DNA from: Bdellovibrionota bacterium
GTDB taxonomy: Bacteria; Bdellovibrionota_G; JALEGL01; DATDPG01
Direction of reading: 5' to 3'
DNA: 53,426 nucleotides
NCBI GenBank assembly: GCA_035292885.1
Contig: DATDPG010000085.1
Span: 1 to 53,426 of the forward strand
Below the pieces are notes generated by a model, which saw only the letters and a program-made list of their open reading frames with translations, was not told where the DNA came from and searched no databases. Shown piece by piece: positions 1-9,119 of the stretch. Numbering within the stretch: position 1 is the first letter of the stretch; every line of letters starts with the position of its first letter. The position numbers and the translations under genes are program-made.

Positions 1-2
1 TC

Positions 3-263
3 GTCGGTTATCGATTCTATTCGGATCGTCCCACGGTCGGCTTCTACACGACGGATCGAGCGCTGCAGGCCCATCTTCGTGTGGAAGAGTTTCAGAAATT
101 CGTTTTTCCCGTTTCGGGCGTGGATATTCCGAACGTCATACGAGATCGATGCGGGGACATTGCGATCTTGCCGTCCGGCCTGGCCTCCCGCTTCCAACAC
201 CTGACGGTCGTGGCGAAAGTCGAACCGCTCGTTCTGGTTTCTTCAAAAGTTCAATCGAATTAG
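3..263 (+). CDS. C-terminal end of a probable membrane glycosyltransferase (partial)
   Basis: The frame is open from the left edge to a TAG stop, giving the last 86 residues of a protein whose start lies outside the window. No membrane helix is visible. The stretch reads as a soluble tail, with a tyrosine-rich beginning (GYRFYSDRP) and a segment like GDIAILPSG. Such tails occur after the membrane region of ArnT/GT39-type glycosyltransferases, and the neighbours are glycosyltransferases, but this is inference from a short fragment. The stop overlaps the last 4 bases of the convergent gene. Confidence 0.4.
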   Translation, partial: VGYRFYSDRPTVGFYTTDRALQAHLRVEEFQKFVFPVSGVDIPNVIRDRCGDIAILPSGLASRFQHLTVVAKVEPLVLVSSKVQSN

Positions 264-1456
264 TTCGAGTCATTTGCCGCGCGGATGTCTTTAAGAATCC
301 GCATCACGACGCCCGTAATCATCATCTGGAGCCCCACGATGATAAAACCTGCCGCAAAAAGCAGCCAAACCCAATGCATTTCCAGGCCGCCGCCGAAGAG
401 ATATTTCCAAAAATAAAGTCCGTTGATCACTACCCCGACTCCGAAAACTCCGAGACCGTACCACCCCATCGTGTCGTACACTCGGAGCGTTCGGTTGAGT
501 TTGTGAATCAAATGGCCGGTTTCATGCCGGCGAAAAAAAATCGAAACGATGAACCGCGCCAAAATTCCAAAGAGCATGATCTGAACGCCGGCTGTGAAGA
601 AATACATACCCCCGATCGACCGGTAGATGTAGTCCGAAAAACGGACATGTTCTTCGGTCAATAGAGCGTATAAGGGGGTCGAAATCAGTAACCCCGCCCC
701 CAGTTCAAGGAGAAGTCCGACCAATAAGAATACTTTGAAGGGGTTGTACATCAGAACGGTCCCTACAATGGTTTTGAGAAATCGGATTCCATCCGACGTC
801 ATGCGGAGTTTCGAGTCGCCGCTTCGCTCCGAATAGGAAATTGGAACTTCCACCACCTTAAGTTTCTCATGCACCGCTTTGGACGACATCGCGGGGGTGA
901 AGTGAAGTCCGTCGGGCAACGGCGAAAGCTGCGGAAGAATATCCCGTCGGAAAAGCCGAATCCCGCTGGCGGTGTCGCGAACCTTCTCTCCGGACAAGAA
1001 GGACAAAAGCCCCGCAAAGAAACGGTTCCCGAGCTTCCGGAGGAAAGGCATCTTCGAGCCTTTGATTCCAAATCGAGTCCCGACCACCATGTCCGCACGC
1101 GAACTTCGCAGTGTCTTGTACATCACGATAAGCGAATCGGGCGCCAAAGTTCCGTCGGCGTCCATGAACGACAAGTGTGTGCCGGAAGCGCGCTGAAAAC
1201 CTGTTTTTAGCGCGGCACCGTAGCCGCAATTCATTTCGTGCGTGACCACCTGGAGATGACCCTTCGAGGCCTTAGCGAGAGTCTCCAATTTCTCGCCGGT
1301 GCCATCGGTGGAGCCGTCGTCTACAATGATCACTTCTACGTCTGAAAGCTGAGCGTCTTTTCGAATCTGATCCCGGGCGGATAGAAGAGAGAGCACGACA
1401 CGATCGATATGTTCGACCTCGTTGTACGCCGGAACGACAATCGATAATTTATCCAT
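260..1456 (-). CDS. Family 2 glycosyltransferase with C-terminal membrane domain
   Basis: This 398-residue GT-A glycosyltransferase resembles polyprenyl-phosphate sugar transferases such as DPM1 and ArnC. The first ~215 residues carry the nucleotide-sugar fold, with VVPAYNE at the N-terminus, VDDGSTDGT, and the metal-binding motif in SFMDADGTL. About four hydrophobic segments follow from residue ~230, which anchor it to the cytoplasmic membrane. It probably moves a sugar from a nucleotide donor to a lipid carrier; the substrate cannot be read. It is the last gene of the gmd operon and overlaps the preceding gene by 8 bases with an ATG start. Confidence 0.85.
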   Translation of the reverse strand: MDKLSIVVPAYNEVEHIDRVVLSLLSARDQIRKDAQLSDVEVIIVDDGSTDGTGEKLETLAKASKGHLQVVTHEMNCGYGAALKTGFQRASGTHLSFMDADGTLAPDSLIVMYKTLRSSRADMVVGTRFGIKGSKMPFLRKLGNRFFAGLLSFLSGEKVRDTASGIRLFRRDILPQLSPLPDGLHFTPAMSSKAVHEKLKVVEVPISYSERSGDSKLRMTSDGIRFLKTIVGTVLMYNPFKVFLLVGLLLELGAGLLISTPLYALLTEEHVRFSDYIYRSIGGMYFFTAGVQIMLFGILARFIVSIFFRRHETGHLIHKLNRTLRVYDTMGWYGLGVFGVGVVINGLYFWKYLFGGGLEMHWVWLLFAAGFIIVGLQMMITGVVMRILKDIRAANDSN

Positions 1457-2456
1457 GGGCGGTTGCGATCCTTCGTTGACCGAGGAGGCCGGGATAGAAC
1501 CCGATCAGCCAGCAGACTATACTCACGGACAAGAGAGCTGTGAATAGCGCCCCCGGGATCCAACCCTTGGAACGGAAAGCAAGTACGGCCCAACCGGAAA
1601 AAATACTTACCCCCGTCGCGGCGACGAGCCATATCGGCTTATGCCACAAGATAAAGAGAAGAATCGCACCGAGCGGAAACAGGAGTGGCAGGAGGTGAAT
1701 CTTCTGACAGAACCCATGTTTCTTCACGAGTTGGGCATGGGCGAATCCGTATCGCTTCATCATCCGAAAAAAGGATCTGAATGTGGCCGGTCTTCGATGT
1801 TCCACCACTGCTGCCGGAGTGAAGAGCGCCGTGAAACCTTTTCGCTCCAGGCGCAGGTCCAGATCGAGATCTTCGCAGGGCCAGAGCGACTCATCGAATC
1901 CCCCCACGCTTTCGATCGCCGACCGGCGGTATAAGACATTACACGTCGGATTGTGCCGAACCGTACGCAGGTTTTCCGATGAATGGATGTAATCGGATAT
2001 AAAACCAATGGACAAGAAAAATCTCCCAAATATTCGCTCCATTGATGGAGCATGTCGAGAAATAACTTGAACTCCGCCCACGGACGATACCGTATGAGTA
2101 AAGTATATCGTCAGCGCCCGTAACTGTTCGAGCCAATCGGGGTGAACTTGAGCATCCGCGTCCGTAAACGCAATCCATCCCCGATCCGTCGACTGAAGGG
2201 CGAGGTTCCGAGCATGCCCCGGTCCCTTCCCCCCGCCGTCCAAAACCCGGATCTTCTTTTTGTATTGAGCCAAGATCGAGCGGCTGTCATCCGTGGATCC
2301 GTCGTCCACGACGATAATTTCAGCCTCCCGTCTTGCCGCCCTTAAGAGGGAGTCGATGCATTCTTTAAGATGCGCCGCCTCGTTTTTCGCGGCGACTACT
2401 ATGGCGATATCGAACAAACGAGCCGGAAGAACTTCAGTTCGATTTGAATTCGTCAC
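1449..2456 (-). CDS. Family 2 glycosyltransferase with C-terminal membrane segments
   Basis: A GT-A fold glycosyltransferase with IVVAAKNEAAHL near the N-terminus, IIVVDDGSTDDS, the metal-binding AFTDADAQ, and an acidic motif in PCEDLDLDLRLE. Two to three hydrophobic segments occupy the last ~90 residues. The frame extends upstream to 2612, but that part lies wholly inside fcl and is not glycosyltransferase-like. The GTG at 2456 puts the start just before the fold and overlaps the end of fcl by 23 bases, so I chose it. It may add a sugar to the fucose-containing repeat unit. Confidence 0.82.
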   Translation of the reverse strand: MTNSNRTEVLPARLFDIAIVVAAKNEAAHLKECIDSLLRAARREAEIIVVDDGSTDDSRSILAQYKKKIRVLDGGGKGPGHARNLALQSTDRGWIAFTDADAQVHPDWLEQLRALTIYFTHTVSSVGGVQVISRHAPSMERIFGRFFLSIGFISDYIHSSENLRTVRHNPTCNVLYRRSAIESVGGFDESLWPCEDLDLDLRLERKGFTALFTPAAVVEHRRPATFRSFFRMMKRYGFAHAQLVKKHGFCQKIHLLPLLFPLGAILLFILWHKPIWLVAATGVSIFSGWAVLAFRSKGWIPGALFTALLSVSIVCWLIGFYPGLLGQRRIATAHG

Positions 2457-3381
2457 GATACCAACGAATGGTTTCTTCGATTCCGTCTTCCAAGGAGTAT
2501 TTCGTTCGAAAGCCGAGGACTTTTCGGGCGGCGGCACTCGATACGTATCGCCTGGGTTGACCGTCCGGTTTCGAGGAATCCCAGGCGAAAGTCCCCTTAA
2601 AACCGGTCGCATCGGCGACTACCCGAGCCAAGTCCCGAATTTTGATTTCCCTTTCCAAGCTCAGATTAAAGAATTGCCCTTCCGCTTCGGGACAATCGGC
2701 TGCGAGTAAAAGACCGGTTACGGCGTCCTTGACATAGAGGAAGTCCCGACTCGGATCTCCCGTGCCCCATAATTGCACCGTGGGTTCGTTGCGGCGGCGC
2801 GCCTCTTCACACTTCCGGATCAAAGCCGGAATTACGTGCGACGTTTCGAGGTCGAAATCGTCCCTCGGTCCGTAGAGATTCGTCGGAAAGATCGCCGTGT
2901 ACCGCAGGCCGTATTGTTGGCGATAACCTTCCGCAGCCACGAGAAGAGATCGTTTCGCAACACCGTAGGGCGCGTTTGTCTCCTCCGGATAGCCGTCCCA
3001 AAGCGAACTCTCGGCAAATGGAACCGGTGCGAACTTCGGATACGCGCATATTGTGCCCAACAGAACAAAACGGCCCACGCCGGCTTTTGTCGCCGCGTCG
3101 ATCGTATGAATCCCCATGAGCATGTTGTCCCGGAAGAAGTCCGCTGGGTGGGCCCGGTTTGCTCCTATTCCACCGACGGAAGCCGCCAAATGAAATACGA
3201 GGTCATAATCGGATCGAAAGAGTGTTCGGACGGAAGGTTCGTCGCGGAGATCGCATTCGGCTCGCGCGGGGGCGAAAATCTTCGTACATCCTTTGGCTCT
3301 CAAGCTCTCCAGTAAATGCGAGCCCAGAAAGCCGTGACCTCCGGTGACGAGAATCTTGGCTGTGGACCAGTTCAAACTCAC
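2434..3381 (-). CDS. fcl: GDP-L-fucose synthase (NAD-dependent epimerase/reductase)
   Basis: This enzyme converts GDP-4-keto-6-deoxy-mannose to GDP-L-fucose, completing the pathway begun by Gmd next to it. The extended SDR signature is clear: nucleotide motif [10 protein letters not shown] near residues 12-21 and the catalytic Tyr/Lys pair in NAPYGVAK (about Y139 and K143 from this start). The length of 315 residues is normal. The GTG at 3381 forms a GTGA overlap with the gmd stop. A longer reading to 3411 only adds residues unlike the family. A GDP-colitose or GDP-perosamine variant cannot be excluded. Confidence 0.88.
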   Translation of the reverse strand: MSLNWSTAKILVTGGHGFLGSHLLESLRAKGCTKIFAPARAECDLRDEPSVRTLFRSDYDLVFHLAASVGGIGANRAHPADFFRDNMLMGIHTIDAATKAGVGRFVLLGTICAYPKFAPVPFAESSLWDGYPEETNAPYGVAKRSLLVAAEGYRQQYGLRYTAIFPTNLYGPRDDFDLETSHVIPALIRKCEEARRRNEPTVQLWGTGDPSRDFLYVKDAVTGLLLAADCPEAEGQFFNLSLEREIKIRDLARVVADATGFKGTFAWDSSKPDGQPRRYVSSAAARKVLGFRTKYSLEDGIEETIRWYRDEFKSN

Positions 3382-4388
3382 TCCGGGAGTCTCTCGCCTT
3401 GCGCCTCGCAATCCGCTTTAAGCATGATCTTCACGAGTTGTCGAAAGGTCGTCTTTGGAGTCCAACCTAAGACACGTTTGGCCTTGGAAGCATCGCCGAT
3501 CAGGACATCCACTTCCGTCGGCCGAAAATATTTCGGGTCGATTTCAACGTGGTCTTCCCATTTGAGCCGGGCGGCCGAAAAAGCTTCGGTCAAGAACTCA
3601 CGGACCGAATGGGTCTCGCCCGTCGCCACCACGTAGTCGTCCGGCTTTTCTTGTTGAAGCATTTTCCAGGCGGCCTCCATGTACTCGGGCGCGTATCCCC
3701 AGTCCCGTTTTGCATCGATATTTCCAAGAAAGAGCTTCTTTTGTTTACCGGCCAAAATTCGTGCTATCGCCATCGTGATTTTACGTGTGACGAACGTCGG
3801 GCCGCGCCTCGGCGATTCGTGGTTGAACAAAACTCCGTTCGTGGCGTGAATTCCGTAAGCCTCCCGGTAATTCCGTGTGATCCAGTAGGCGAAAACTTTC
3901 GCCGCAGCATACGGGCTCCGGGGCTGTAACAACGATGCTTCATTCAAAATCCCACCCGGTGTGCCGCCGTACATTTCCGAACTCGACGCTTGGTAGAAGC
4001 GTGGTTTGATCCCGACGTCCCGAATCGTTTCCAAGATTCGCAGCGGGCCCATGGCATCGATGTCCGCCGTATATTCGGGAATATCGAAACTGACTCGAAC
4101 GTGGCTCTGGGCGCCCAAATTATAGATTTCGTGGGGGTTTACCTTCGTCAGAAGCCGGGCAAGGAACGAGCCGTTCGCGAGATCTCCGTAATGTAACGAC
4201 AACCTATGCCCGGGCTCATGCGGATCCTCGTAAATGTCCCGCAGCCGCCCCGTGTTGAACGTACTCGCCTTGCGTATGATTCCATGGACTTCGTAACCCT
4301 TCGAGAGGAGAAGCTCGGCCAGATAGGAACCGTCTTGGCCGGTGATTCCCGTAATGAGGGCCCGTCTTCCTTTGAGTGTTTCATTCAC
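3378..4388 (-). CDS. gmd: GDP-mannose 4,6-dehydratase
   Basis: The first gene of a four-gene operon that makes and uses GDP-6-deoxysugars. It dehydrates GDP-D-mannose to GDP-4-keto-6-deoxy-mannose. The family hallmarks are all visible: [14 protein letters not shown] around residues 12-25, [16 protein letters not shown] at 135-141, and catalytic Y160/K164 in [17 protein letters not shown] and [12 protein letters not shown], typical of Gmd, follow. It is 336 residues long with an ATG start. Its stop overlaps the start of fcl. Confidence 0.95.
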   Translation of the reverse strand: MNETLKGRRALITGITGQDGSYLAELLLSKGYEVHGIIRKASTFNTGRLRDIYEDPHEPGHRLSLHYGDLANGSFLARLLTKVNPHEIYNLGAQSHVRVSFDIPEYTADIDAMGPLRILETIRDVGIKPRFYQASSSEMYGGTPGGILNEASLLQPRSPYAAAKVFAYWITRNYREAYGIHATNGVLFNHESPRRGPTFVTRKITMAIARILAGKQKKLFLGNIDAKRDWGYAPEYMEAAWKMLQQEKPDDYVVATGETHSVREFLTEAFSAARLKWEDHVEIDPKYFRPTEVDVLIGDASKAKRVLGWTPKTTFRQLVKIMLKADCEAQGERLPE

Positions 4389-4404
4389 GTTAAGTATCCA
4401 ATTC

Positions 4405-4450
4405 TGTTAGCCGTTTCGCCATGTTAGCCATCGTTCGAGCATGGTACAAT
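4405..4450 (+). promoter_or_regulatory. Possible promoter with paired 8-base direct repeats
   Basis: The 81-base gap between the divergent gmd and glycosyltransferase genes has two copies of TGTTAGCC at 4405-4412 and 4422-4429, exactly 17 bases apart. A TACAAT hexamer lies at 4445-4450, 20 bases before the ATG at 4470. The second repeat sits where a -35 element would be, and no consensus -35 is present, which would fit an activator-dependent promoter. This is inference from spacing alone. Confidence 0.3.
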
Positions 4451-4469
4451 ATCTCTTCCCTCCGGCATT

Positions 4470-5567
4470 ATGCAAACACCTGCACTTCGATCGAACGACA
4501 CGGCAGAGCATCGTCCCAAAATACTCATGCTCAACAGCTTGGACGAACGATACGGTTCCACCTACCGGATCCGCGCATTTGAGGCCCTTCTCCGAGAATC
4601 GGGCTATGCCGTTGAATATTTGGAAGGGAAAAATTCCCCCTTGAACCGTCTCGGCAGTCTATTCAAAGCGGCCGCCAAGAATTCCTTTGATCTGCTCATA
4701 ACGCAAAAATTCAACCCGGTCACACTGCCCGCAATTTGGGTGGCCCGTCTGCGAGGTAAGCCGGTTCTCGTCGATTGGGATGACTTTGATCCGGGATTGC
4801 AAGGAAGTCGTTGGAAACGATGGCTATCCTATGTATGCGAGACGATCGGACCCTATTTCGCGACGATCATTACCACGCATAGCGAAGTCATCGCCGACCG
4901 GGCGACGCGCAAGGGACGCCGCGTCGTCAACCTACCCCAGGGGTTCGACGACCGTCTCTTTTCACCCCGCCGGGAAAAGAAACGAGAGGACCGCTTGAAA
5001 TGGGGATTTTCACCCAAGGATCTCGTGGTCGGCCACCTCTGTACGTTTACCGACGGAGGAATCCTCGACCTCCCGATGATTCTCGATTCTTGGGCTAAAT
5101 TGAAACAGCCCGAGATCCACTTTCTTTTGATTGGTGGGGGACCCAAAGAACCTCAAGTCCTCCGAATGATCGACGAACGGGATCTTCGATCCCGCATTCG
5201 ACGGACGGGATTACTCTCTCACGAGGAAGTTCCTTCCGCGCTGAACGCGATGGATGTGGGCATGGTCTTCATGCGGGACACCCCTGCGAACCATGCTAGA
5301 GTGTCGTTCAAAGTGATCGAATATTTGGCTATGAATGTTCCCGTCGTGGGACAAGCGGTGGGCGAGACAAAGCGACTCTTCGGAACCTGGATTACAGGCT
5401 CGGATGAAGCGCATCTGCCTCAAACTCTTCTTCGCGTTCTTCACGATCGTCCGGAGAACGATACGGCAAGCACCTTGCGACCGTACCGATGGTCGGCGAT
5501 TCATCGTGATCTTCTCAACGTGATATCGAACTTTTCCATGGGAGAAAAAAATGTCTCTCACGTCTAG
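4470..5567 (+). CDS. GT-B family glycosyltransferase
   Basis: A 365-residue GT4-like glycosyltransferase of the GT-B fold. The N-terminal half shows KILMLNSLDERYGSTYRIRA, and the donor-binding half has HFLLIGGGP and the loop around VSFKVIEYLAMNVPVVG, which matches the usual KxxEYLA pattern that contacts the nucleotide sugar. There is no signal peptide. It starts at an ATG after a likely promoter and its end overlaps the following radical SAM gene by 17 bases. It heads an operon that continues to about 9917. Confidence 0.82.
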   Translation: MQTPALRSNDTAEHRPKILMLNSLDERYGSTYRIRAFEALLRESGYAVEYLEGKNSPLNRLGSLFKAAAKNSFDLLITQKFNPVTLPAIWVARLRGKPVLVDWDDFDPGLQGSRWKRWLSYVCETIGPYFATIITTHSEVIADRATRKGRRVVNLPQGFDDRLFSPRREKKREDRLKWGFSPKDLVVGHLCTFTDGGILDLPMILDSWAKLKQPEIHFLLIGGGPKEPQVLRMIDERDLRSRIRRTGLLSHEEVPSALNAMDVGMVFMRDTPANHARVSFKVIEYLAMNVPVVGQAVGETKRLFGTWITGSDEAHLPQTLLRVLHDRPENDTASTLRPYRWSAIHRDLLNVISNFSMGEKNVSHV

Positions 5568-6660
5568 AGTCGATATCAACGTCGGCTATTCATGCAACGA
5601 ACGGTGCAAATTTTGTTATTACATTCAGACCGTAAAGGATCGAACCAAAGAAAAAGATCTACCCACCGACGAGGTGAAAAAGAGAATCGCCTTTATTCGG
5701 CGCCAGGGAATCGAAACCCTGGAGTTCACGGGAGGCGAGCCGACAATTCGGAACGACCTCATCGATCTGGTTCGGTACGCGAAATCTCTCGGATTCAAGA
5801 GCATCAGCATGATCAGCAATGCCGTCCGGTTGGCTCAGCCGGACTATGCGAAGGCTTGCGTGGAGGCCGGAATTGACGATTTTCTCATTTCCATTCATGG
5901 CTCCGAGGCCAAAAGTCATGACCGTGTGACCGAAATACCCGGAAGCTTCGACAAAGCCGTTCAAGCCGTCCGTCACTTAACGAAATATCCGGTCAAGGTT
6001 CGGGCGAATTGCGTCATATCAGGACTTAACTATACGGAGGCCGTTCCGACGCTGGAGCTTTACCGTTCTCTCGGTCTTCAGACGGCGAATTTCATTTTGT
6101 TCAATCCCATCGTGGAGGCCGATTGGCGTTCGGCGCCGGAGCTGAACGTCGCGTACAGCGACGCCGCTCCTTACCTCAAATCGGCGATTGACCAGTACAA
6201 AGACAAGATCCAGAAAATCACCGTCCGCTACATCCCTCTTTGCTTGATGCAGGGTTATGAGTCGTACGTCACGAACATGCCGCAGATTCAGTACGACCCG
6301 GACGAATGGGACTACCTGATACGCACGGGTATCCGGGAAGGAAAATTCATATCGACCGCCGCGCTTTGGGTCGGAATGGCGCTCCATCCTTCGAAAAGGC
6401 GCGCCTTAAAACATGGCTGGAACACGCTCAAGCATGAGGGGATCAAGTACTTTCTTCAAATCAAGAACAAGGTGTACGGATCGGAGTGCCAAAAATGCGC
6501 TTACAAAGGCGTCTGTGACGGCGTTTGGAGAAAGTACGCCGATTGGAAGGGTTTCGGCGAGCTTCGGGCGATCCCCGGCCCGCGAATCCAGGATCCGACC
6601 CATTTCATTCGCCAGAATCCTAACTTCTTCCTGAACGAAAAGCGGAGAACGGCGGCTTGA
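5551..6660 (+). CDS. Radical SAM protein (first of a tandem pair)
   Basis: A 369-residue radical SAM enzyme. The [4Fe-4S] cysteines are C15, C19 and C22 in CNERCKFC, and a GGEPT motif for SAM binding appears near residue 60. A C-terminal cysteine group (CQKCAYKGVC) suggests an auxiliary cluster or zinc site. It probably generates a 5'-deoxyadenosyl radical, but its substrate is unknown. The frame begins inside the 3' end of the glycosyltransferase and ends in a TTGA overlap with a second radical SAM gene, so the two are co-translated. Confidence 0.85.
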   Translation: MSLTSRVDINVGYSCNERCKFCYYIQTVKDRTKEKDLPTDEVKKRIAFIRRQGIETLEFTGGEPTIRNDLIDLVRYAKSLGFKSISMISNAVRLAQPDYAKACVEAGIDDFLISIHGSEAKSHDRVTEIPGSFDKAVQAVRHLTKYPVKVRANCVISGLNYTEAVPTLELYRSLGLQTANFILFNPIVEADWRSAPELNVAYSDAAPYLKSAIDQYKDKIQKITVRYIPLCLMQGYESYVTNMPQIQYDPDEWDYLIRTGIREGKFISTAALWVGMALHPSKRRALKHGWNTLKHEGIKYFLQIKNKVYGSECQKCAYKGVCDGVWRKYADWKGFGELRAIPGPRIQDPTHFIRQNPNFFLNEKRRTAA

Positions 6661-7742
6661 AGGTTGCCAACCAGCTTAAAGTCCCTCTCTTCAAAGAGGG
6701 ACTGAATGCCCTTAAAGTCTACCCCGGCTATAAGCTGGGTCAGGTCTGGAGCCGGCCGGTTTCCGTCAATTTTTTGATTACCTCCCGGTGCAATTCCAAG
6801 TGCATCACCTGTGACTCCTGGAAGCTGACGGATCACGACCGAGAACTCACCCTCGACGATTTTAAACGGTTGGCCGCGGAGATTGCGGAGCTCGACATTC
6901 CGATCGTCACGATCGGCGGGGGAGAACCGACACTGCGGAGCGATCTATGGGAGATCATCCGAGCGTTCAAAGAACAGGGCCGCGTCGTCCAGCTGACGAC
7001 CAACGCTCTTACAATGAAGGCTGAACAGAGGAAACAGGTGTACGACAGCGGCCTGGATCGTGTCACGATCTCCGTGGACAGCCATCTCCCCCGCTTGTAT
7101 CACCTAATTCGGGGAGTCGACGGCGGTCAGAAAGTTTTGGAGAATCTTCAGGCCCTTTTACGCGAACGCCCTCCGACGTTGGAAGTCGATTCCAACACCG
7201 TTCTGTGCAAGGACAACGCCGAATCATTTCTTGAAACGCTCGACTATTTGATTTCGATAGGGGTTCCGAAGGTCAACTTTTCGGCGGTCACTACCGCCGG
7301 AAATAATTATCTGATGGTTGAGCCGAAAAAGGATTTGGCCGATATTCCATCGACCCTCATTGATCGGATCATTGTGGGGCTTTTGGAGCGAAAAAAAACG
7401 AGCGATACGATTCCGGCCAGCACGACGTTCATTAAGGGACTGCGGACGTATTACGCGAATCCCACAAAAGTGGTTTTCCCTTGCTTCGCCGGCCACCTTA
7501 CGCTCGACATCTTTCAGGACGGCTCGGTCCATGGTTGCGGGAATCTCCCGGCCTTCTCAAACGTTCGTGAAGCTTCGCTTCGGGAAATCTGGTGTGGCGA
7601 CGCCGCCTCCCAAAATCGCACGGACATGGCCGAGGGGAGATGCACCAACTGTTATCTTTCGTGCAAAATCGAGCTGGCCATTGCCGCCAATCCCCGCCAT
7701 CTCCCGAGTTTTGCCCTTGAAAAGCTCGCCGGATCCTTCTGA
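6657..7742 (+). CDS. Radical SAM protein with SPASM-like C-terminus (second of a tandem pair)
   Basis: A 361-residue radical SAM protein with cluster cysteines C45, C49 and C52 in CNSKCITC, then TIGGGEPTLR. The C-terminal third carries more cysteines (VFPCFAG, HGCGN, CTNCYLSC), the pattern of SPASM/twitch domains that hold auxiliary iron-sulfur clusters. The TTG start at 6657 overlaps the previous stop as TTGA, and no better start is near. Its own TGA shares a base with the next ATG. Function is unknown; co-translation with an FAD enzyme suggests sequential redox steps on one substrate. Confidence 0.83.
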   Translation: MKVANQLKVPLFKEGLNALKVYPGYKLGQVWSRPVSVNFLITSRCNSKCITCDSWKLTDHDRELTLDDFKRLAAEIAELDIPIVTIGGGEPTLRSDLWEIIRAFKEQGRVVQLTTNALTMKAEQRKQVYDSGLDRVTISVDSHLPRLYHLIRGVDGGQKVLENLQALLRERPPTLEVDSNTVLCKDNAESFLETLDYLISIGVPKVNFSAVTTAGNNYLMVEPKKDLADIPSTLIDRIIVGLLERKKTSDTIPASTTFIKGLRTYYANPTKVVFPCFAGHLTLDIFQDGSVHGCGNLPAFSNVREASLREIWCGDAASQNRTDMAEGRCTNCYLSCKIELAIAANPRHLPSFALEKLAGSF

Positions 7743-9106
7743 TGGCCAAGAAAATCGCGATTTTTGGCGCCGGCATGACAGGTCTGGCGGCCGGTCGAAT
7801 GCTTGTTCAAGCGGGTCATGAGGTGGATGTCTACGAAGCCTCGGATCAGATCGGAGGACTGGCCAAAACCTATCGCGATTCGGACGGGTTCGTATACGAC
7901 AACGGCCCGCGATTCATCTTCTCGACGCTGGCCGAGAAAATCGGGATCGCCCATCTCTGCCAACCGGTCAAATATTACGAAGATCTGTATGTCGGGGGCC
8001 GATATTATTTGTTTCCGTTTGGGTTTATCCGAAACCCGGTTTACTGCGCTTCCGCCGGGCTCGCCACGCTGACCCGGCTATTCCATCGGAAACCTCAAAA
8101 TCTGGGGGAATTTCTCCAGACCTACTACGGGCGTATTTTCTCGAGCGATGTTCTAAAGCCCCTTATTTCCAAATGGGCTGGAATTCCAACGGAGGAGGTC
8201 TCGATTGATTTTGCCTCCCGTCTCCTCCCGACGAATATCGGCTATGTCATTCACTCCCTGGTCAAGAAGCTCCGCGGCGGGGTCACGGAGGATTACTACA
8301 AAGCCGGGCGGTACATCGTCTACCCAAGAGGAAGTAATGCGGTGATTTTCGAATCGCTCGCAAGCACTCCCGGGTTGCGCGTTCATTTGCGTTCTCCGCT
8401 CGAGAAACTCAAGACGAGCGGCGATCGAATTCAGGGTGCCGTGGTCGACCAGACTCCCATTGAGGCCGATTATTATCTCAGTACGATCCCCATCAACACC
8501 CTTCCCCGCCTTCTGGACCGACCCAACTCGATCGCCCATTGGAGTCAATTCCATTATCGGGCCATTATGATTCTCTTCATTAAACTCCGGCGGGAACGCG
8601 TACTGAATCACCTGTGGACCTGGTTTCCCGAGCCCAAGTATCGGTTCTACCGAATCTCAGAGTTCAAGAACGCTCTCAAAGACCTCTCTCCGGCCGACAA
8701 AACATTGATCGCCGTCGAGTTCGCCTGCGAACACGACGACCCTCTATGGGCCGCCGATGCCCGAAAGGCCTACCGAGAGATCGAGATGGACCTTCATGAC
8801 TTATATGGGATTGGAAATGGCGATGTTTTGGGATTGGATCTCCGAAAGAGCGGTTATGCGTACCCCGTCCTTCGAAAGTCGACCGAATTGGAACAGCGGG
8901 CAATTACACATCAGACCCCGTTTGTGAACTTGTTTGTCGCGGGACGAACAGGAATGTTTCAGTACCGGATGTTGGAGGGATGCTTTGAGAGCGCCATGAC
9001 CTGCGTGGCGAGGATCCACGCAACGGTTGAGGGGCAAACTGAGTTGAGCCTCCCTGAGCTCATTCGGAGGGACGCGTTCGGCCGGCCGACGATTGTGCCC
9101 GAATAA
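7742..9106 (+). CDS. FAD-dependent oxidoreductase, UDP-galactopyranose mutase/amine-oxidase-like
   Basis: A 454-residue flavoprotein. The Rossmann motif IFGAGMTGLAAG begins at residue 7, followed by an acidic ribose-binding end (VYEASDQIGGLA) and a second FAD-contact motif near the C-terminus (FVAGRTGMFQYRMLEG). This architecture is shared by protoporphyrinogen-oxidase-like and UDP-galactopyranose-mutase-like proteins, and relatives are frequent in polysaccharide loci. It may rearrange or oxidise an activated sugar or lipid-linked intermediate. It overlaps the upstream gene by one base (TGATG). Confidence 0.8.
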   Translation: MAKKIAIFGAGMTGLAAGRMLVQAGHEVDVYEASDQIGGLAKTYRDSDGFVYDNGPRFIFSTLAEKIGIAHLCQPVKYYEDLYVGGRYYLFPFGFIRNPVYCASAGLATLTRLFHRKPQNLGEFLQTYYGRIFSSDVLKPLISKWAGIPTEEVSIDFASRLLPTNIGYVIHSLVKKLRGGVTEDYYKAGRYIVYPRGSNAVIFESLASTPGLRVHLRSPLEKLKTSGDRIQGAVVDQTPIEADYYLSTIPINTLPRLLDRPNSIAHWSQFHYRAIMILFIKLRRERVLNHLWTWFPEPKYRFYRISEFKNALKDLSPADKTLIAVEFACEHDDPLWAADARKAYREIEMDLHDLYGIGNGDVLGLDLRKSGYAYPVLRKSTELEQRAITHQTPFVNLFVAGRTGMFQYRMLEGCFESAMTCVARIHATVEGQTELSLPELIRRDAFGRPTIVPE

Positions 9107-9119
9107 AGAAAGATCCCCA

